Assembly: GCA_902532195.1 (NCBI GenBank)
Contig: CACAHE010000004.1
Span: 1 to 64,000 of the forward strand
Length of the DNA stretch: 64,000 bases
Source: an uncultured Pelagibacteraceae bacterium
Lineage (GTDB): Bacteria > Pseudomonadota > Alphaproteobacteria > Pelagibacterales > Pelagibacteraceae
Direction: 5' to 3'
Position numbers and translations under genes: made by a program. The notes beneath the pieces are model-generated. The model saw nothing but the letters and a program-made list of their open reading frames with translations. It was not told the DNA's origin and did no database searches. This document shows positions 1 to 12,130 of the stretch, one piece after another. Each line of letters begins with the position of its first letter. Position 1 is the first letter of the stretch.

Positions 1-648
1 TCTAACGGAAAACTTTTTTGCAAAAAAAATAGGGTTATTGCTACAAATGATGCATTTAAAGAAAATTTTGATGTGGCAATTTTTGATGATGGACTTCAGG
101 ACAAAAATATTAAATACGACATTAACATAGTTTGTTTTAACGAAAAAACAGAAGTTGGAAATGGCTGCTTGTTACCAGCTGGTCCTTTAAGAGAAAGTAT
201 TCAAAATTTAAAAAAATACGACGCAGTTTTTTTGAACGGAAACAACATAAATGAATCTGATTTTGAAAAAAAAATAAAAAAAGACTTTCCTCATATAAAA
301 ATTTTTAAATCTACTTATTCCATAAAAAATCTTCATGAGCTTGATACAAAAGAACAATATTTAGTTTTTGCAGGAATAGGTAATTTTGATAGTTTTATTG
401 ATATGCTAAAAAAAAACAATTTTATAATATTAGATACAATTGCTTATCCTGATCATTATAATTATAGCCAATCAGATATCAAAAAAATTTTAGAAATTGC
501 AAAATTAAAAAAAGCGAAAATTATTACAACTGAAAAAGATTACATAAAAATAGCTGAAGAATATAAAAATGAAATTAAAGCGATAAAGATCGAATTGAAT
601 ATTGCAAATGAAAATAAATTTAACGATTTTTTAAATGAAAGGTTATGA
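1..648 (+). CDS. lpxK: Tetraacyldisaccharide 4'-kinase (lipid A biosynthesis), 5' end truncated by window
   Basis: Frame is open from base 1 (SNGKLFCKKNRVIATNDAFKENFDVAIFDDGLQDKNI); DDGLQ and LLPAGPLRE motifs of LpxK; followed by an lpxL-like gene. Confidence 0.88.
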   Translation, partial: SNGKLFCKKNRVIATNDAFKENFDVAIFDDGLQDKNIKYDINIVCFNEKTEVGNGCLLPAGPLRESIQNLKKYDAVFLNGNNINESDFEKKIKKDFPHIKIFKSTYSIKNLHELDTKEQYLVFAGIGNFDSFIDMLKKNNFIILDTIAYPDHYNYSQSDIKKILEIAKLKKAKIITTEKDYIKIAEEYKNEIKAIKIELNIANENKFNDFLNERL

Positions 649-1505
649 AAATAGTTAAGTATTTTTTAGAATTTATTTTTATAGTTATTCTATTTATTAT
701 TTTTAAAATATTAGGATTCAAACTAGCATCAAATATGGGCGGCTATATAGGAAAAAAAATTGGCCCTCTATTTCGTTCAAAGCAAACAATATTAAACAAT
801 ATTAAAAATGCTTTACCAAACACAAATAAAGCTGACTTAGAATTAATTATTCAAAGTATGTGGGAAAACTATGGAAGAATCTTAGCAGAATATGTTTTTT
901 TAAAAGATTTTAGAAAAGAAAAATTAAATGATTATCTAGAAATTGAAGGTAAAGAGCACTTAAACAAAGTAAGAGACTCAAACGAGCAAGTGGTTTTTGT
1001 TTCTGGTCACTTTAACAACTTTGAGCTAATGGCAATGCAAATAGAGAAATCAGGTATTAATTTAGCTGCAATATATAGACCACTAAATAATATTTTTTTA
1101 AATGGAATAATGGAAAAAATAAGAACAAAATACATATGCAAAAATCAAATTAAAAAAGGAAGAAGTGGTACGAGAGAATTATTAAAATCATTCAATAATA
1201 AAAATTCTATAGCACTTATGATTGACCAAAGGGTAAGTGAAGGAGAAAAGTCAAATTTTTTTGGACAAGATGCTTTTACAACAACTATACCGGCTCAACT
1301 TGTAAAAAAATTTGGTTGCAAGATCGTACCAATTCATATTGAGAGATATGATAATTTCTACTTCAAAATGAAAATTGAAGAACCGATTAATTATAATAAA
1401 GATTCAACCATCGACGAAATAACTCTAAGTTTAAATAAGCTTTTAGAAAATATGATTCTTAAAAATCCAGAACAATGGATTTGGTCACATAATCGTTGGA
1501 AATAA
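645..1505 (+). CDS. lpxL: Lysophospholipid/lauroyl acyltransferase, LpxL/HtrB family
   Basis: N-terminal TM, SGHFNNFE (HX4D/E-type) motif, DQR motif; 4-nt overlap with lpxK. Confidence 0.85.
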   Translation: MKIVKYFLEFIFIVILFIIFKILGFKLASNMGGYIGKKIGPLFRSKQTILNNIKNALPNTNKADLELIIQSMWENYGRILAEYVFLKDFRKEKLNDYLEIEGKEHLNKVRDSNEQVVFVSGHFNNFELMAMQIEKSGINLAAIYRPLNNIFLNGIMEKIRTKYICKNQIKKGRSGTRELLKSFNNKNSIALMIDQRVSEGEKSNFFGQDAFTTTIPAQLVKKFGCKIVPIHIERYDNFYFKMKIEEPINYNKDSTIDEITLSLNKLLENMILKNPEQWIWSHNRWK

Positions 1506-1706
1506 CTAATCTTTTTTTAGTAGTTCCTCTTTTTTGTGCGCTGCTTCAAGATGAGAAAAATATGCCTCTTGTAATTCTATATTCCAATATGTAAGTTTTT
1601 CTAGACTAATTTTTTTTCCTGATACTGCACAAATTACGTGGTCTCCATGTTCTATTATTTCAAAATTATTAGGAAGATATTTTAATTTTGCTAATTTTTT
1701 ATACAT
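1506..1706 (-). CDS. DUF2093-like small protein (ORF track start 1766; likely start at MYKKLAK, 1706)
   Basis: GDHVICAVSGKKISLEKLTYWNIELQEAY pattern typical of alphaproteobacterial DUF2093; upstream residues overlap purD start. Confidence 0.65.
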   Translation of the reverse strand: MYKKLAKLKYLPNNFEIIEHGDHVICAVSGKKISLEKLTYWNIELQEAYFSHLEAAHKKEELLKKD

Positions 1707-1727
1707 TTTTAGTTTATAAAGTATTAC

Positions 1728-2996
1728 ATGAATATAGGAATAATTGGAAGTGGCGCCAGAGAACATTCGATTTGCTATAAATTAAAACAATCAAAAATAG
1801 TTAAAAATTTATATTGTATTCCAGGAAACGCAGGCACATCTGAAATATGTAATAATATTAATATTAATATTAATAATTTTGATGAAATTTACAAAGTTGT
1901 TATTGCAAAAAAAATTGAACTGATAGTTGTGGGTCCTGAAGAGCCTCTTGTGAACGGAATTACAGATTTTTTTGAAAAAAAAAATATTAATATTTTTGGT
2001 CCCAGCAAGATGGCTTCAAGATTAGAAGGGTCAAAAGCATTTATGAAGGGTATTTGTAAAGAATTTGCAATACCTTCGGCAAAATATGAAGAAATAAATA
2101 ATTTAGATGAAGCCAATAAAGCTTTAGAAAAATTTAAAGTACCAATAGTTGTAAAATCAGATGCTTTGGCAGGTGGTAAAGGGGTAACAATTTGCAATAC
2201 CAAACAAGATGCATTCAATGATATTAAAAATATATTGTCGGGAAAATTTGAAAAATCGAAAAAAGTTATAATAGAAGAATTTTTACAAGGAGAAGAAGCA
2301 AGTTATTTTGTTGTTACTGATGGTGAAAACTACATTCCTATAGGAACTGCACAGGATCATAAGAGAATAGGCGAAAACGATACTGGACTTAATACCGGTG
2401 GCATGGGTGCCTATTCACCATCCTTTTTAATATCTAAAGAAGTTGATAAAAAAATTAAAAAAACAATTATCGAACCCACTATTAACGCCATGAAGGCAAA
2501 AGGGTGTCCATATAAAGGAATATTATATGCGGGATTAATGATAAATAAATCTCAGCCAAAACTTATTGAATACAATATCAGATTTGGTGATCCTGAGTGC
2601 CAAGTATTAATGATGAGACTAAATAATGATTTATTAGAAATAATACAATCAACATTAAACAAAAAATTAGATAAAATTGAGATAAACTGGAATAATGACT
2701 TTTGCATGACTATAGTAGCAGCTAGCAAAGGCTATCCAGAAAAATTTGAAAAATTAAAAGAGATTAAAAACATCTCAGAATTTGGAAAAAGTTCTAGTAA
2801 ACAATTGTTTCACGCATCGACAATCAAAGGCAAAGATGGGAAAATTTATTCAAATGGTGGAAGAGTATTAAGTTCGACAGTTTTAAATAAGTCATTAAAA
2901 GAGGCTAGAAAAGAAGCTTTGAAAATCTTAGACTCAATTGATTGGGAAAATAAATATTATCGAAGAGATATTGGTTATAGGATTATTGATAAATGA
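1728..2996 (+). CDS. purD: Phosphoribosylamine-glycine ligase
   Basis: GSGAREHSI start, GPEEPLVNGI, KSDALAGGKGV, NTGGMGAYSP, ATP-grasp motifs. Confidence 0.97.
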   Translation: MNIGIIGSGAREHSICYKLKQSKIVKNLYCIPGNAGTSEICNNINININNFDEIYKVVIAKKIELIVVGPEEPLVNGITDFFEKKNINIFGPSKMASRLEGSKAFMKGICKEFAIPSAKYEEINNLDEANKALEKFKVPIVVKSDALAGGKGVTICNTKQDAFNDIKNILSGKFEKSKKVIIEEFLQGEEASYFVVTDGENYIPIGTAQDHKRIGENDTGLNTGGMGAYSPSFLISKEVDKKIKKTIIEPTINAMKAKGCPYKGILYAGLMINKSQPKLIEYNIRFGDPECQVLMMRLNNDLLEIIQSTLNKKLDKIEINWNNDFCMTIVAASKGYPEKFEKLKEIKNISEFGKSSSKQLFHASTIKGKDGKIYSNGGRVLSSTVLNKSLKEARKEALKILDSIDWENKYYRRDIGYRIIDK

Positions 2997-3556
2997 GAAT
3001 AATTTCAGGTATTTACAAGGGTAAAAAACTATTAGAACCAATTGATAAAAAAACAAGACCTTTAAAAGACTTAGTTAAAGAATCTATTTTTAATTTACTA
3101 CTACATTCAAATTATATTAATTTAAGTTTAAAAGACTCGTTTGTATTAGACTTATTTGCTGGATCTGGATCATTTGGTCTCGAGTGTTTATCAAGAAATT
3201 CAAGTCATGTAACTTTTGTTGAAAATTATGAACCTGCGATCCATACTTTGAAAAAAAATATAAGAAATTTAAATATTTTAAACAAATATTCCTTAAAGGA
3301 GGAAGATATTTTTAATAATAGGTTTATTAATAGATTAAATAAAAAGTTTGATTTAATTTTTGCTGATCCGCCATACAAAGAAGAGAGAATTTTTAATTTA
3401 TTATCTATTGTATATGAAAATAAGATTTTAAAAAAAAATGGTATATTTGTAATACATAGAAATAAAAAAAGTGATGAATTAAGCAATAATAAATTCGAAA
3501 TTATAGAAATAAGAATATACGGAATATCAAAAATAATATTTTATAAATTAAAATAA
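2993..3556 (+). CDS. rsmD: 16S rRNA (guanine966-N2)-methyltransferase
   Basis: MRIISG.YKGKKL, TRPLKDLVKESIFN, DLFAGSGSFGLE, DPPY. Confidence 0.95.
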   Translation: MRIISGIYKGKKLLEPIDKKTRPLKDLVKESIFNLLLHSNYINLSLKDSFVLDLFAGSGSFGLECLSRNSSHVTFVENYEPAIHTLKKNIRNLNILNKYSLKEEDIFNNRFINRLNKKFDLIFADPPYKEERIFNLLSIVYENKILKKNGIFVIHRNKKSDELSNNKFEIIEIRIYGISKIIFYKLK

Positions 3557-4699
3557 TTTTTTAGTCTCAGTTTTTATTAGTTCGACAGCGGGTTGATCAA
3601 AAGGATTTAAATTAAGAGCTTTTCCTAATAAAATAGTCTCTAAAATAAAAAAAGAAAAAAGAGCACCTAATGTTTTTTCGGATCTTTGATTTATAGTAAA
3701 ACTTCTAAAAGGAATATTTTTTTTTAAAAAAACATTTTCTGTAGCAATTTTTTGTGCATTTATAATTTGAATTATTTTTTTGTTATACAGTTTTTTTTGA
3801 TTTAATAATAAATTTTTATTATTTAATATTGGTGATTTTTTTTCATTAATAGAGAAAAAAGTATAAAAATTTTTTTTAGGTCCATCTAAAAAATATTGCA
3901 TCAAGCTATGATTATCCTTTGGCATAGTTGATATAATTGGAAAAATACCTTTAGATTTTTTTCCAAGACTTTCAGCAACTAATTGTTGATACCATTTAAA
4001 AAAATTATCTGAATACTCATCATAATTTAAAATTATTGAATTTTGTTTATTTTTACACAAATGAATTAAACATCCAACATTTTGGACTAATTTATTTATA
4101 AAATATTTATTTTTAATTAAATTATCATATTGTTTAAATTTTTTTTCATCAAATCCCATAAGAACAGCTGGAACCATGCCAACTTCAGAAAGCACGGAAT
4201 ATCTTCCCCCTATAAAATTGTTATGTTCTATAATTTCACACTTAAGTTTATTTGCTAATTTAAATAAATAATTATTTTTTTTTTCAGTAATAATTATATT
4301 TTTATCTTTTTTTTTTAAGTATAAGTTTATATTCGAGATTGTCTCAAGAGTATTGCCAGATTTAGATATAATAATATTTATAGATTTTGTTTTTTTATCT
4401 AACCTCAAATCGTTCTGAAGATTATTTATAAAGTAAAATTTTTTTTTACATTTTAAAAAACTATAAATTGCTTCAGCTCCTAAAATTGAGCCACCCATTC
4501 CAATAATTTTAAAAGTTTTTTCTTTTCTAAATTTATTTAATGTTTTTTTTTTAAAACTATAATTGTAACTTTTAGAAAGTGATTTTAATAAATTATTATT
4601 ATTTTGATGTTTTAAAGAGCTTAAGATTCTATATAGTTTTTTACTATTAATTTTTCTATTTAATTGAAAATTTTTAAATTCAACAATATTTTTAAACAT
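3548..4699 (-). CDS. pgi: Glucose-6-phosphate isomerase-like protein (short, divergent)
   Basis: GMGGSILGAEA, SKSGNTLET, GGRYSVLS motifs; 383 aa, shorter than typical Pgi. Confidence 0.8.
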   Translation of the reverse strand: MFKNIVEFKNFQLNRKINSKKLYRILSSLKHQNNNNLLKSLSKSYNYSFKKKTLNKFRKEKTFKIIGMGGSILGAEAIYSFLKCKKKFYFINNLQNDLRLDKKTKSINIIISKSGNTLETISNINLYLKKKDKNIIITEKKNNYLFKLANKLKCEIIEHNNFIGGRYSVLSEVGMVPAVLMGFDEKKFKQYDNLIKNKYFINKLVQNVGCLIHLCKNKQNSIILNYDEYSDNFFKWYQQLVAESLGKKSKGIFPIISTMPKDNHSLMQYFLDGPKKNFYTFFSINEKKSPILNNKNLLLNQKKLYNKKIIQIINAQKIATENVFLKKNIPFRSFTINQRSEKTLGALFSFFILETILLGKALNLNPFDQPAVELIKTETKKLF

Positions 4700-5016
4700 T
4701 ATTCTTTATTTATTTCTTCTAAAATTAAACTTTCAATTCTACTTGTTTCTGAATTATCGTTGCTTGAGTCACTTTTATTTAAAATTTTCATTATTTCATC
4801 TTCATTGTTGTTAGCTATTTCGTTTTCTTCGTTAGTTGGGTTGGGCAATTCTCCAAAATTAGGAGGTAAACTTAAAGGATTTTTCTTTTGAATTAAAAAT
4901 TCATCTCCACTTTTACTTCGTCTTTTTCCCTCTAATGCTTCTTTTAATCCAGAGCCACAAGAATTGAGAAGATAAATCAGAGCTAAGAATAATAATAATT
5001 TAGAGTTTTTTTTCAT
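4699..5016 (-). CDS. Small lipoprotein, DUF3035-like (likely start MKKNSK at 5016)
   Basis: Signal peptide with lipobox LLNSCGS; downstream of lsp[15 protein letters not shown] motif. Confidence 0.6.
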   Translation of the reverse strand: MKKNSKLLLFLALIYLLNSCGSGLKEALEGKRRSKSGDEFLIQKKNPLSLPPNFGELPNPTNEENEIANNNEDEIMKILNKSDSSNDNSETSRIESLILEEINKE

Positions 5017-5503
5017 TTTTTGTTTTATTAAAAAAAAATAATTCACTAGTTATAAGACAAATAATGCCTATAGAAATAAAAATATCTGCAACATTAAAAA
5101 TAAACCAGTGAAAACCGTTATAATTTATATCAATAAAATCAGGTACAGCAAAATAATATATTCGGTCAAATAGATTTCCTAGCGATCCACCTAATATAAG
5201 TAATAAAAAGTATATTCTAGAGTCTTCTGTTTTAATAATTAAATATACTATAATTATATTTACAAAAATTATTATCACGGTGATCAGATGATAAAATATT
5301 GTGCCATCCGAAGACAATAATCCGAATCCGATACCCGTGTTCCAAACTAATATTAAATTTAAAAATTGGTTAACATAGATATTTATATTTCCATTATTTT
5401 CTACATAATTTAAAATATAAATTTTTGTAAATCTATCTAAAAGAAATATAAAAATAATTATAGAAATATAAAATATATTTTTCTTTGAAAATAATTTACT
5501 CAT
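5000..5503 (-). CDS. lspA: Lipoprotein signal peptidase (signal peptidase II)
   Basis: Four TM segments, [37 protein letters not shown] motifs. Confidence 0.95.
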   Translation of the reverse strand: MSKLFSKKNIFYISIIIFIFLLDRFTKIYILNYVENNGNINIYVNQFLNLILVWNTGIGFGLLSSDGTIFYHLITVIIIFVNIIIVYLIIKTEDSRIYFLLLILGGSLGNLFDRIYYFAVPDFIDINYNGFHWFIFNVADIFISIGIICLITSELFFFNKTKNEKKL

Positions 5504-5506
5504 TAT

Positions 5507-8233
5507 TCAAATGCCATGTCTCTCACATTTTCCTTTTTTAATTTTCCAACAAACTTTACACTTTTCGCCTTCTGCTTTATAAGTTTCTACAAATACTTCA
5601 TCGCTTATACTATCATCTTTAATTAATTCAGCCTCGGAAGTAATACAAAGTTCTGCAAAATCAAAATTTTTAGCTTTTTCGTATAAATTTTTATTAATTT
5701 TAATTTTTATTCTAGCTTCAAGACTTGAGCCTATTACTTTCTCAGCTCTTTTATTTTCTATACTAATATTTGAGAAGTCTCTAATTTTAATTAAATCTTT
5801 CCATTTTTCGTTAAGCTTCTCATTTTTCCATGTTTTTGGAATTCTTACAAAATTCTTTAAATGAATACTGCTATTATTATCTTTATTAATTAATTTAAAA
5901 ATTTCTTCAGTAGTAAAAGACAGTATAGGAGCAAACCAACTTAATAAAGTTTGTAGAATTATATTTAAAAACTTAATACAATCTTTTCTTTTTTTTGAAT
6001 CTTTTGGGTCACAATAAAGTGTATCTTTTCTTATATCAAAATAAAAAGCTGAAAGATCTACTGTGCAGAAATTTAACAACTCTTTATATAAATTATGAAA
6101 TGTATATGTTTGAAAATTTTTTTGAAATATTTCGTTTAACAAATAAATTTTATGAAACATGTATTGTTCCAATTCTGGAAAATCATTTAATTTAACTTTT
6201 TCAAAATCAGTTTCGGAAAAATTATCGTTTAAATTTCCAAGTAAATATCTAAAAGTATTTCTTATTTTTCTATAAGCTTCTGCATGCTGTTCTAATATAG
6301 AATAATCTATTCTCAAATCCTCTGAATAATTAGAGGCTGCAACCCAAACTCTAAGGATGTCTGCGCCATATTTTTTTAATATATCCTCTGGTGAAATTGC
6401 ATTTCCCAAAGATTTAGACATTTTTAATCCTTTGCCATCAACTACAAATCCATGAGATAAAATTGAATCGAAAGGTGCTCTTCCTCTTGTTCCACAAGAC
6501 TGAAGCAATGATGAATGAAACCATCCTCTATGCTGGTCTGAACCTTCCAAATACATGGATGCTGGCCATTTTAAATCACTTCTTTTTTCTAATACAAAAG
6601 AATGTGTTGAGCCGCTATCAAACCATACTTCGACAATATCACTTAACTTTTCATATTCTTCTTTTTTATACTTATTTCCTAAAAATCTTTGAGGGTCATC
6701 TGAAAACCAACAATCAGATCCTTCTTTTTCATAAATTTTTGCAATATTATCGAAAACATCCTGGTCAATTAAAACTTCATTGTTTTTTTTTGATACGAAA
6801 ATAGGCAGAGGAACTCCCCAAACTCTTTGTCTAGATACGCACCAATCTGGTCTGGTTTCTATCATTGATTTAATTCTCTCTTTACCTTTGCTCGGATAAA
6901 ATGCAGTTTGATCAATTGCTTTAAGTGCTTTTTTCCTTAATCCATGGCTTTCCATTGAGATAAACCATTGTTGGGTAGCCCTATGAACTAAAGGAGCTTT
7001 TGATCTCCAAGAATGAGGGTATGAATGAGTTAATTTTCCATTTGCCAAAAGTTTTTTTTGTTCTTTTAATTTTTCTATGACTATTGAATTGGCTTTAAAA
7101 ACATGAGTACCTTCAAATATAGGAATATGTTTTGTATATTTTCCATCGTCATCAACTGTTTCTAATGCTTTTATTCCATTATTTATACAAAGATTAAAAT
7201 CATCAGGACCGTGACTTGGAGCACAGTGAACAAATCCAGTTCCTTGCTCTGTTGTAACAAACCTAGCTTCAAGCATTGGGATATCATATTTGTATCCTAT
7301 ATCGTGAAAAGGATGTTTACATATAGTTCCTAATAAATCCTTACCTTTAATCTCTTTCAATATTTTATAATTTTCTATTTTACAGTCATTTAATACCGAT
7401 TCTAACAAATCCTTTGCTATTACTATTTTTCGATTTTTAAATTCCGATTCGCCTTCAATAAGAATAATTAAATAACTTAAGTTTTGATTATAGGCCAAAG
7501 CTTTATTAGCAGGAATTGTCCATGGAGTAGTTGTCCAAATAATTATTTCACAACTAACTAGTTCTTTTAAATTAGATTTTTTTATAACAAAAGAAGTATA
7601 AATTGTATCTGAAGTATGGTCCATGTACTCTACTTCAGCATCAGACAATGCAGTTTTTTCTACAGTTGACCAAAGAACCGGCTTATATCCCTTGTAAAGA
7701 CTGCCTTCTTTTAAAAATTTACCTAGTTCTCTAACTATTTGAGCTTCAGCATCGAAACTCATTGTAGAATAATAGTTTTCCCAATCTCCAATAACTCCTA
7801 ATCTTTTAAATTGATCTTTGTGAACTTTAATCCATTTATTTGCAAATTCTCTGCATTCTTTTCTAAATTCAGTAATTGGAACTTCATTTTTATTTTTTTT
7901 ATTTTTTTTATACTGTTCCTCTATTTTCCATTCTATTGGTAGTCCGTGACAATCCCAGCCTGGAACATAGACTGAATCTTTGCCATCCATTTGATGAAAT
8001 TTGGTTATTATGTCTTTAAGAATTTTATTTAATGCAGTGCCCATATGAATATTACCGTTTGCATATGGCGGCCCATCATGAAGAACAAATTTTTCCTTAC
8101 CTTTAGTAGATTCTCTTAATTTTTCATATAATTTTATCTTGTCCCAATATTCTATAAAACCTGGTTCTTTTGAAGGTAAGTTTGCCTTCATAGAAAAGGA
8201 TGTTTTTGGAAGATTTAAACTTTCTTTACTCAT
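5507..8233 (-). CDS. ileS: Isoleucyl-tRNA synthetase
   Basis: DGPPYANGNIHMGTALNK, KMSKSLGN, PGWDCHGLP, C-terminal CKVCWK zinc motif. Confidence 0.98.
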   Translation of the reverse strand: MSKESLNLPKTSFSMKANLPSKEPGFIEYWDKIKLYEKLRESTKGKEKFVLHDGPPYANGNIHMGTALNKILKDIITKFHQMDGKDSVYVPGWDCHGLPIEWKIEEQYKKNKKNKNEVPITEFRKECREFANKWIKVHKDQFKRLGVIGDWENYYSTMSFDAEAQIVRELGKFLKEGSLYKGYKPVLWSTVEKTALSDAEVEYMDHTSDTIYTSFVIKKSNLKELVSCEIIIWTTTPWTIPANKALAYNQNLSYLIILIEGESEFKNRKIVIAKDLLESVLNDCKIENYKILKEIKGKDLLGTICKHPFHDIGYKYDIPMLEARFVTTEQGTGFVHCAPSHGPDDFNLCINNGIKALETVDDDGKYTKHIPIFEGTHVFKANSIVIEKLKEQKKLLANGKLTHSYPHSWRSKAPLVHRATQQWFISMESHGLRKKALKAIDQTAFYPSKGKERIKSMIETRPDWCVSRQRVWGVPLPIFVSKKNNEVLIDQDVFDNIAKIYEKEGSDCWFSDDPQRFLGNKYKKEEYEKLSDIVEVWFDSGSTHSFVLEKRSDLKWPASMYLEGSDQHRGWFHSSLLQSCGTRGRAPFDSILSHGFVVDGKGLKMSKSLGNAISPEDILKKYGADILRVWVAASNYSEDLRIDYSILEQHAEAYRKIRNTFRYLLGNLNDNFSETDFEKVKLNDFPELEQYMFHKIYLLNEIFQKNFQTYTFHNLYKELLNFCTVDLSAFYFDIRKDTLYCDPKDSKKRKDCIKFLNIILQTLLSWFAPILSFTTEEIFKLINKDNNSSIHLKNFVRIPKTWKNEKLNEKWKDLIKIRDFSNISIENKRAEKVIGSSLEARIKIKINKNLYEKAKNFDFAELCITSEAELIKDDSISDEVFVETYKAEGEKCKVCWKIKKGKCERHGI

Positions 8234-8239
8234 TAATAT

Positions 8240-9166
8240 TTACAACCTTTTTGCTAATTTAATATCCTTATTTATTTGTTTTCTTAACTCGTTAATTCCT
8301 TTAAATTTTTTTTCTTTTCTTATAAATTTTATAAACTTAACAATTAGTTTCTTATTATAAAGATTTCCATTAAAATTAAATATATTTACCTCTAAAAGAA
8401 TTATTTTTTGATTAAAAGTTGGCCTATATCCCAAATTAGCTATACCTTTTAAATATTTTTTAGTTTTAGGCAAACAAACTTTAACTGCATAAACACCGGG
8501 TTTCGCTATAACATAATTTTTTAAATCAATGTTGCAAGTAGGAAATCCAATTTTTTTTCCCATCATTCTCCCTTTTTTAACAGTGCCTTCTATACTCCAA
8601 TTTCTACCTAGATATTGATTAGCTAAATTAAGTTTGCCACTTGATAATAAATTTCTAATTAAAGTAGACGAAATAATTTTATTTTTTTTAATCAAAGGGT
8701 TTGGATTAATGACCTTATATTTAAATTCTTTTTGGAATTTCTTTAAAAGAGAAACATTTCCTTCTCTTTTATTTCCAAATCTAAAGTTATTGCTTACAAA
8801 AATATATTTCGGCTCGATTTTTTTATGTAAAATATATTTTATAAAATTGAAAGCTTTAATTTTTGAAAAATTAAGATCAAATTTTTTTTTTATTACAAAA
8901 TCTACATTAAATTTTTTTAACAAAATTAACTTTTGATTTAAATTTGACAATCTATAATTACTGATACTTTTATTGAAAAACATTTTTGGAATTGGATCAA
9001 ATGTTATTACTCCGATTTTATATTTCTTTTTTTTAAATTTTTTTGCTAGTTTAAAAAGTTTTTGATGCCCTTGATGTAATCCATCAAAATTGCCAATCAA
9101 AATTATTGAATTTTTATGAAGTCTACTTATTTTAAAATTATTATAAACTTTAATTTTTTTTACCAT
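8240..9166 (-). CDS. ribF: Bifunctional riboflavin kinase/FAD synthetase
   Basis: IGNFDGLHQGHQKL, SSTLIRNLL, GRMMGKKIGFPTCNI, GVYAVKV motifs. Confidence 0.95.
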   Translation of the reverse strand: MVKKIKVYNNFKISRLHKNSIILIGNFDGLHQGHQKLFKLAKKFKKKKYKIGVITFDPIPKMFFNKSISNYRLSNLNQKLILLKKFNVDFVIKKKFDLNFSKIKAFNFIKYILHKKIEPKYIFVSNNFRFGNKREGNVSLLKKFQKEFKYKVINPNPLIKKNKIISSTLIRNLLSSGKLNLANQYLGRNWSIEGTVKKGRMMGKKIGFPTCNIDLKNYVIAKPGVYAVKVCLPKTKKYLKGIANLGYRPTFNQKIILLEVNIFNFNGNLYNKKLIVKFIKFIRKEKKFKGINELRKQINKDIKLAKRL

Positions 9167-9984
9167 TTTAATTTAGATTGAATAAAATTTACATTTACAT
9201 CATATTTATTTAATAAATTTTCTAAATTTCCTTTATTTTCATTTTTATGAATTCCGCTTGAAATAAATAATGAACTATAGTTCTGAATATTTGCTCCTTT
9301 TATATCTGTGTTCAAATTATCTCCAATACATAAAATTTTTTTATTTTTTGTATTCGTTGATAGATTATAAACTAAAGGATAAGGTTTTCCAAAATAATCA
9401 ACCTGCCCTCCAATATCTTCAAAAATTTTAGCAATCATTCCAGCACAAAATTCTCTTTTTTCTCCTCTATCTACAACTAAATCTGGATTAGTGCAGATCA
9501 TTCTTATTTTTAAATGTGGTTGTAATAATTTTTTATAAAATTCTAAATTTTCACTTTCATTGTCAAATAACCCAGTACATAAAAAAAAATTTGCTTTATC
9601 AATTTTTTCAACTTTATTTTTCTCAAATAGTTTAAATAAATCAAAATCTCTGGGTGGTCCTATATGAAAAAATTTAAGATTTTTCCAATCAGTTTTTAAA
9701 TAATTTAGTGATGCTTGACCGGATGTATAAACTTTTTGACACTTTTTTTCATCTAAACCCATATTACTTAGAAAACTAATTACTTTTGAATTTGGCCTAG
9801 GAGCATTCGTCAAAAGTATATATTCTTTTTTTATTTCGTCTAATTTATTTAAAACTTCAACTGACTCACTATTTAATACTATGCCATTATGAATAACGCC
9901 CCATATATCAATAAACAACAGATCAAAATCAGAAATTATTGAACTTAGCCCTTTGTTATCTAAATTTAATGTCATCTTGGACAT
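9160..9984 (-). CDS. HAD-superfamily hydrolase, TIGR01459-like (likely start at MSKMTLN)
   Basis: DLLFIDIWGVIHNG, LLTNAPRP, FGKPYPLVY, CIGDNLNTDIKGA. Confidence 0.85.
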   Translation of the reverse strand: MSKMTLNLDNKGLSSIISDFDLLFIDIWGVIHNGIVLNSESVEVLNKLDEIKKEYILLTNAPRPNSKVISFLSNMGLDEKKCQKVYTSGQASLNYLKTDWKNLKFFHIGPPRDFDLFKLFEKNKVEKIDKANFFLCTGLFDNESENLEFYKKLLQPHLKIRMICTNPDLVVDRGEKREFCAGMIAKIFEDIGGQVDYFGKPYPLVYNLSTNTKNKKILCIGDNLNTDIKGANIQNYSSLFISSGIHKNENKGNLENLLNKYDVNVNFIQSKLKW

Positions 9985-10044
9985 ATACCGCAAAAATATC
10001 AATATTTCCTGGATTTTTTAACTTTATATATTTTTAAGGGATAT

Positions 10045-10074
10045 CTTGAAAATATTGCTTTATGTCTTTATATG
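10045..10074 (+). promoter_or_regulatory. Candidate sigma32 promoter for groESL
   Basis: CTTGAAA at 10045-10051, 14-nt spacer, then CTTTATATG; the -10 is a partial match to CCCCATATA. Confidence 0.5.
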
Positions 10075-10099
10075 ACATCAATATTTAAAGGAGTAATAT

Positions 10100-10393
10100 A
10101 TGAAGTTTAAGCCTTTGCACGATAGAGTGCTGATAGAAGTTTTAGATAGCAATGAAAAAACCGCTGGAGGGATAATAATTCCAGATACTGCTCAAGAAAA
10201 ACCTCAAGAAGGAAAAGTTATTGCCGTAGGAGGTGGAGCAAAGACTGAGGATGGTAAAATTATACCAATGGACGTAAAAGTTGGTGATAAAGTTCTGTTT
10301 GGAAAATGGTCAGGAACAGAAGTAAAAATAGATGGTAAAGAATACAGCATAATGAAGGAGTCTGACATTATGGGTATAACTACTGGAAAATAA
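10100..10393 (+). CDS. groES: Co-chaperonin GroES
   Basis: [29 protein letters not shown]; followed by groEL. Confidence 0.98.
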   Translation: MKFKPLHDRVLIEVLDSNEKTAGGIIIPDTAQEKPQEGKVIAVGGGAKTEDGKIIPMDVKVGDKVLFGKWSGTEVKIDGKEYSIMKESDIMGITTGK

Positions 10394-10403
10394 TTAATAT
10401 TAA

Positions 10404-12071
<1,668 letters not shown>

Positions 12072-12102
12072 CCTAATCTACTTTAAAAAATTAAAAAAAT
12101 TA

Positions 12103-12130
12103 AACCCCCAATTTTTGGGGGTTTTTTTTT
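12103..12130 (+). terminator. Rho-independent terminator of groESL
   Basis: AACCCCCAATTTTTGGGGGTTTTTTTTT: 5-bp C/G stem plus U tract just after groEL stop. Confidence 0.9.

Noticed and set aside
1855-1876. ATTAAT simple repeat
   Set aside because: Lies inside purD and encodes alternating N/I; AT-rich codon use explains it.
1889-2218. Minus-strand ORF of 109 aa opposite purD
   Set aside because: Shadow of a conserved gene, no motif, no SD.
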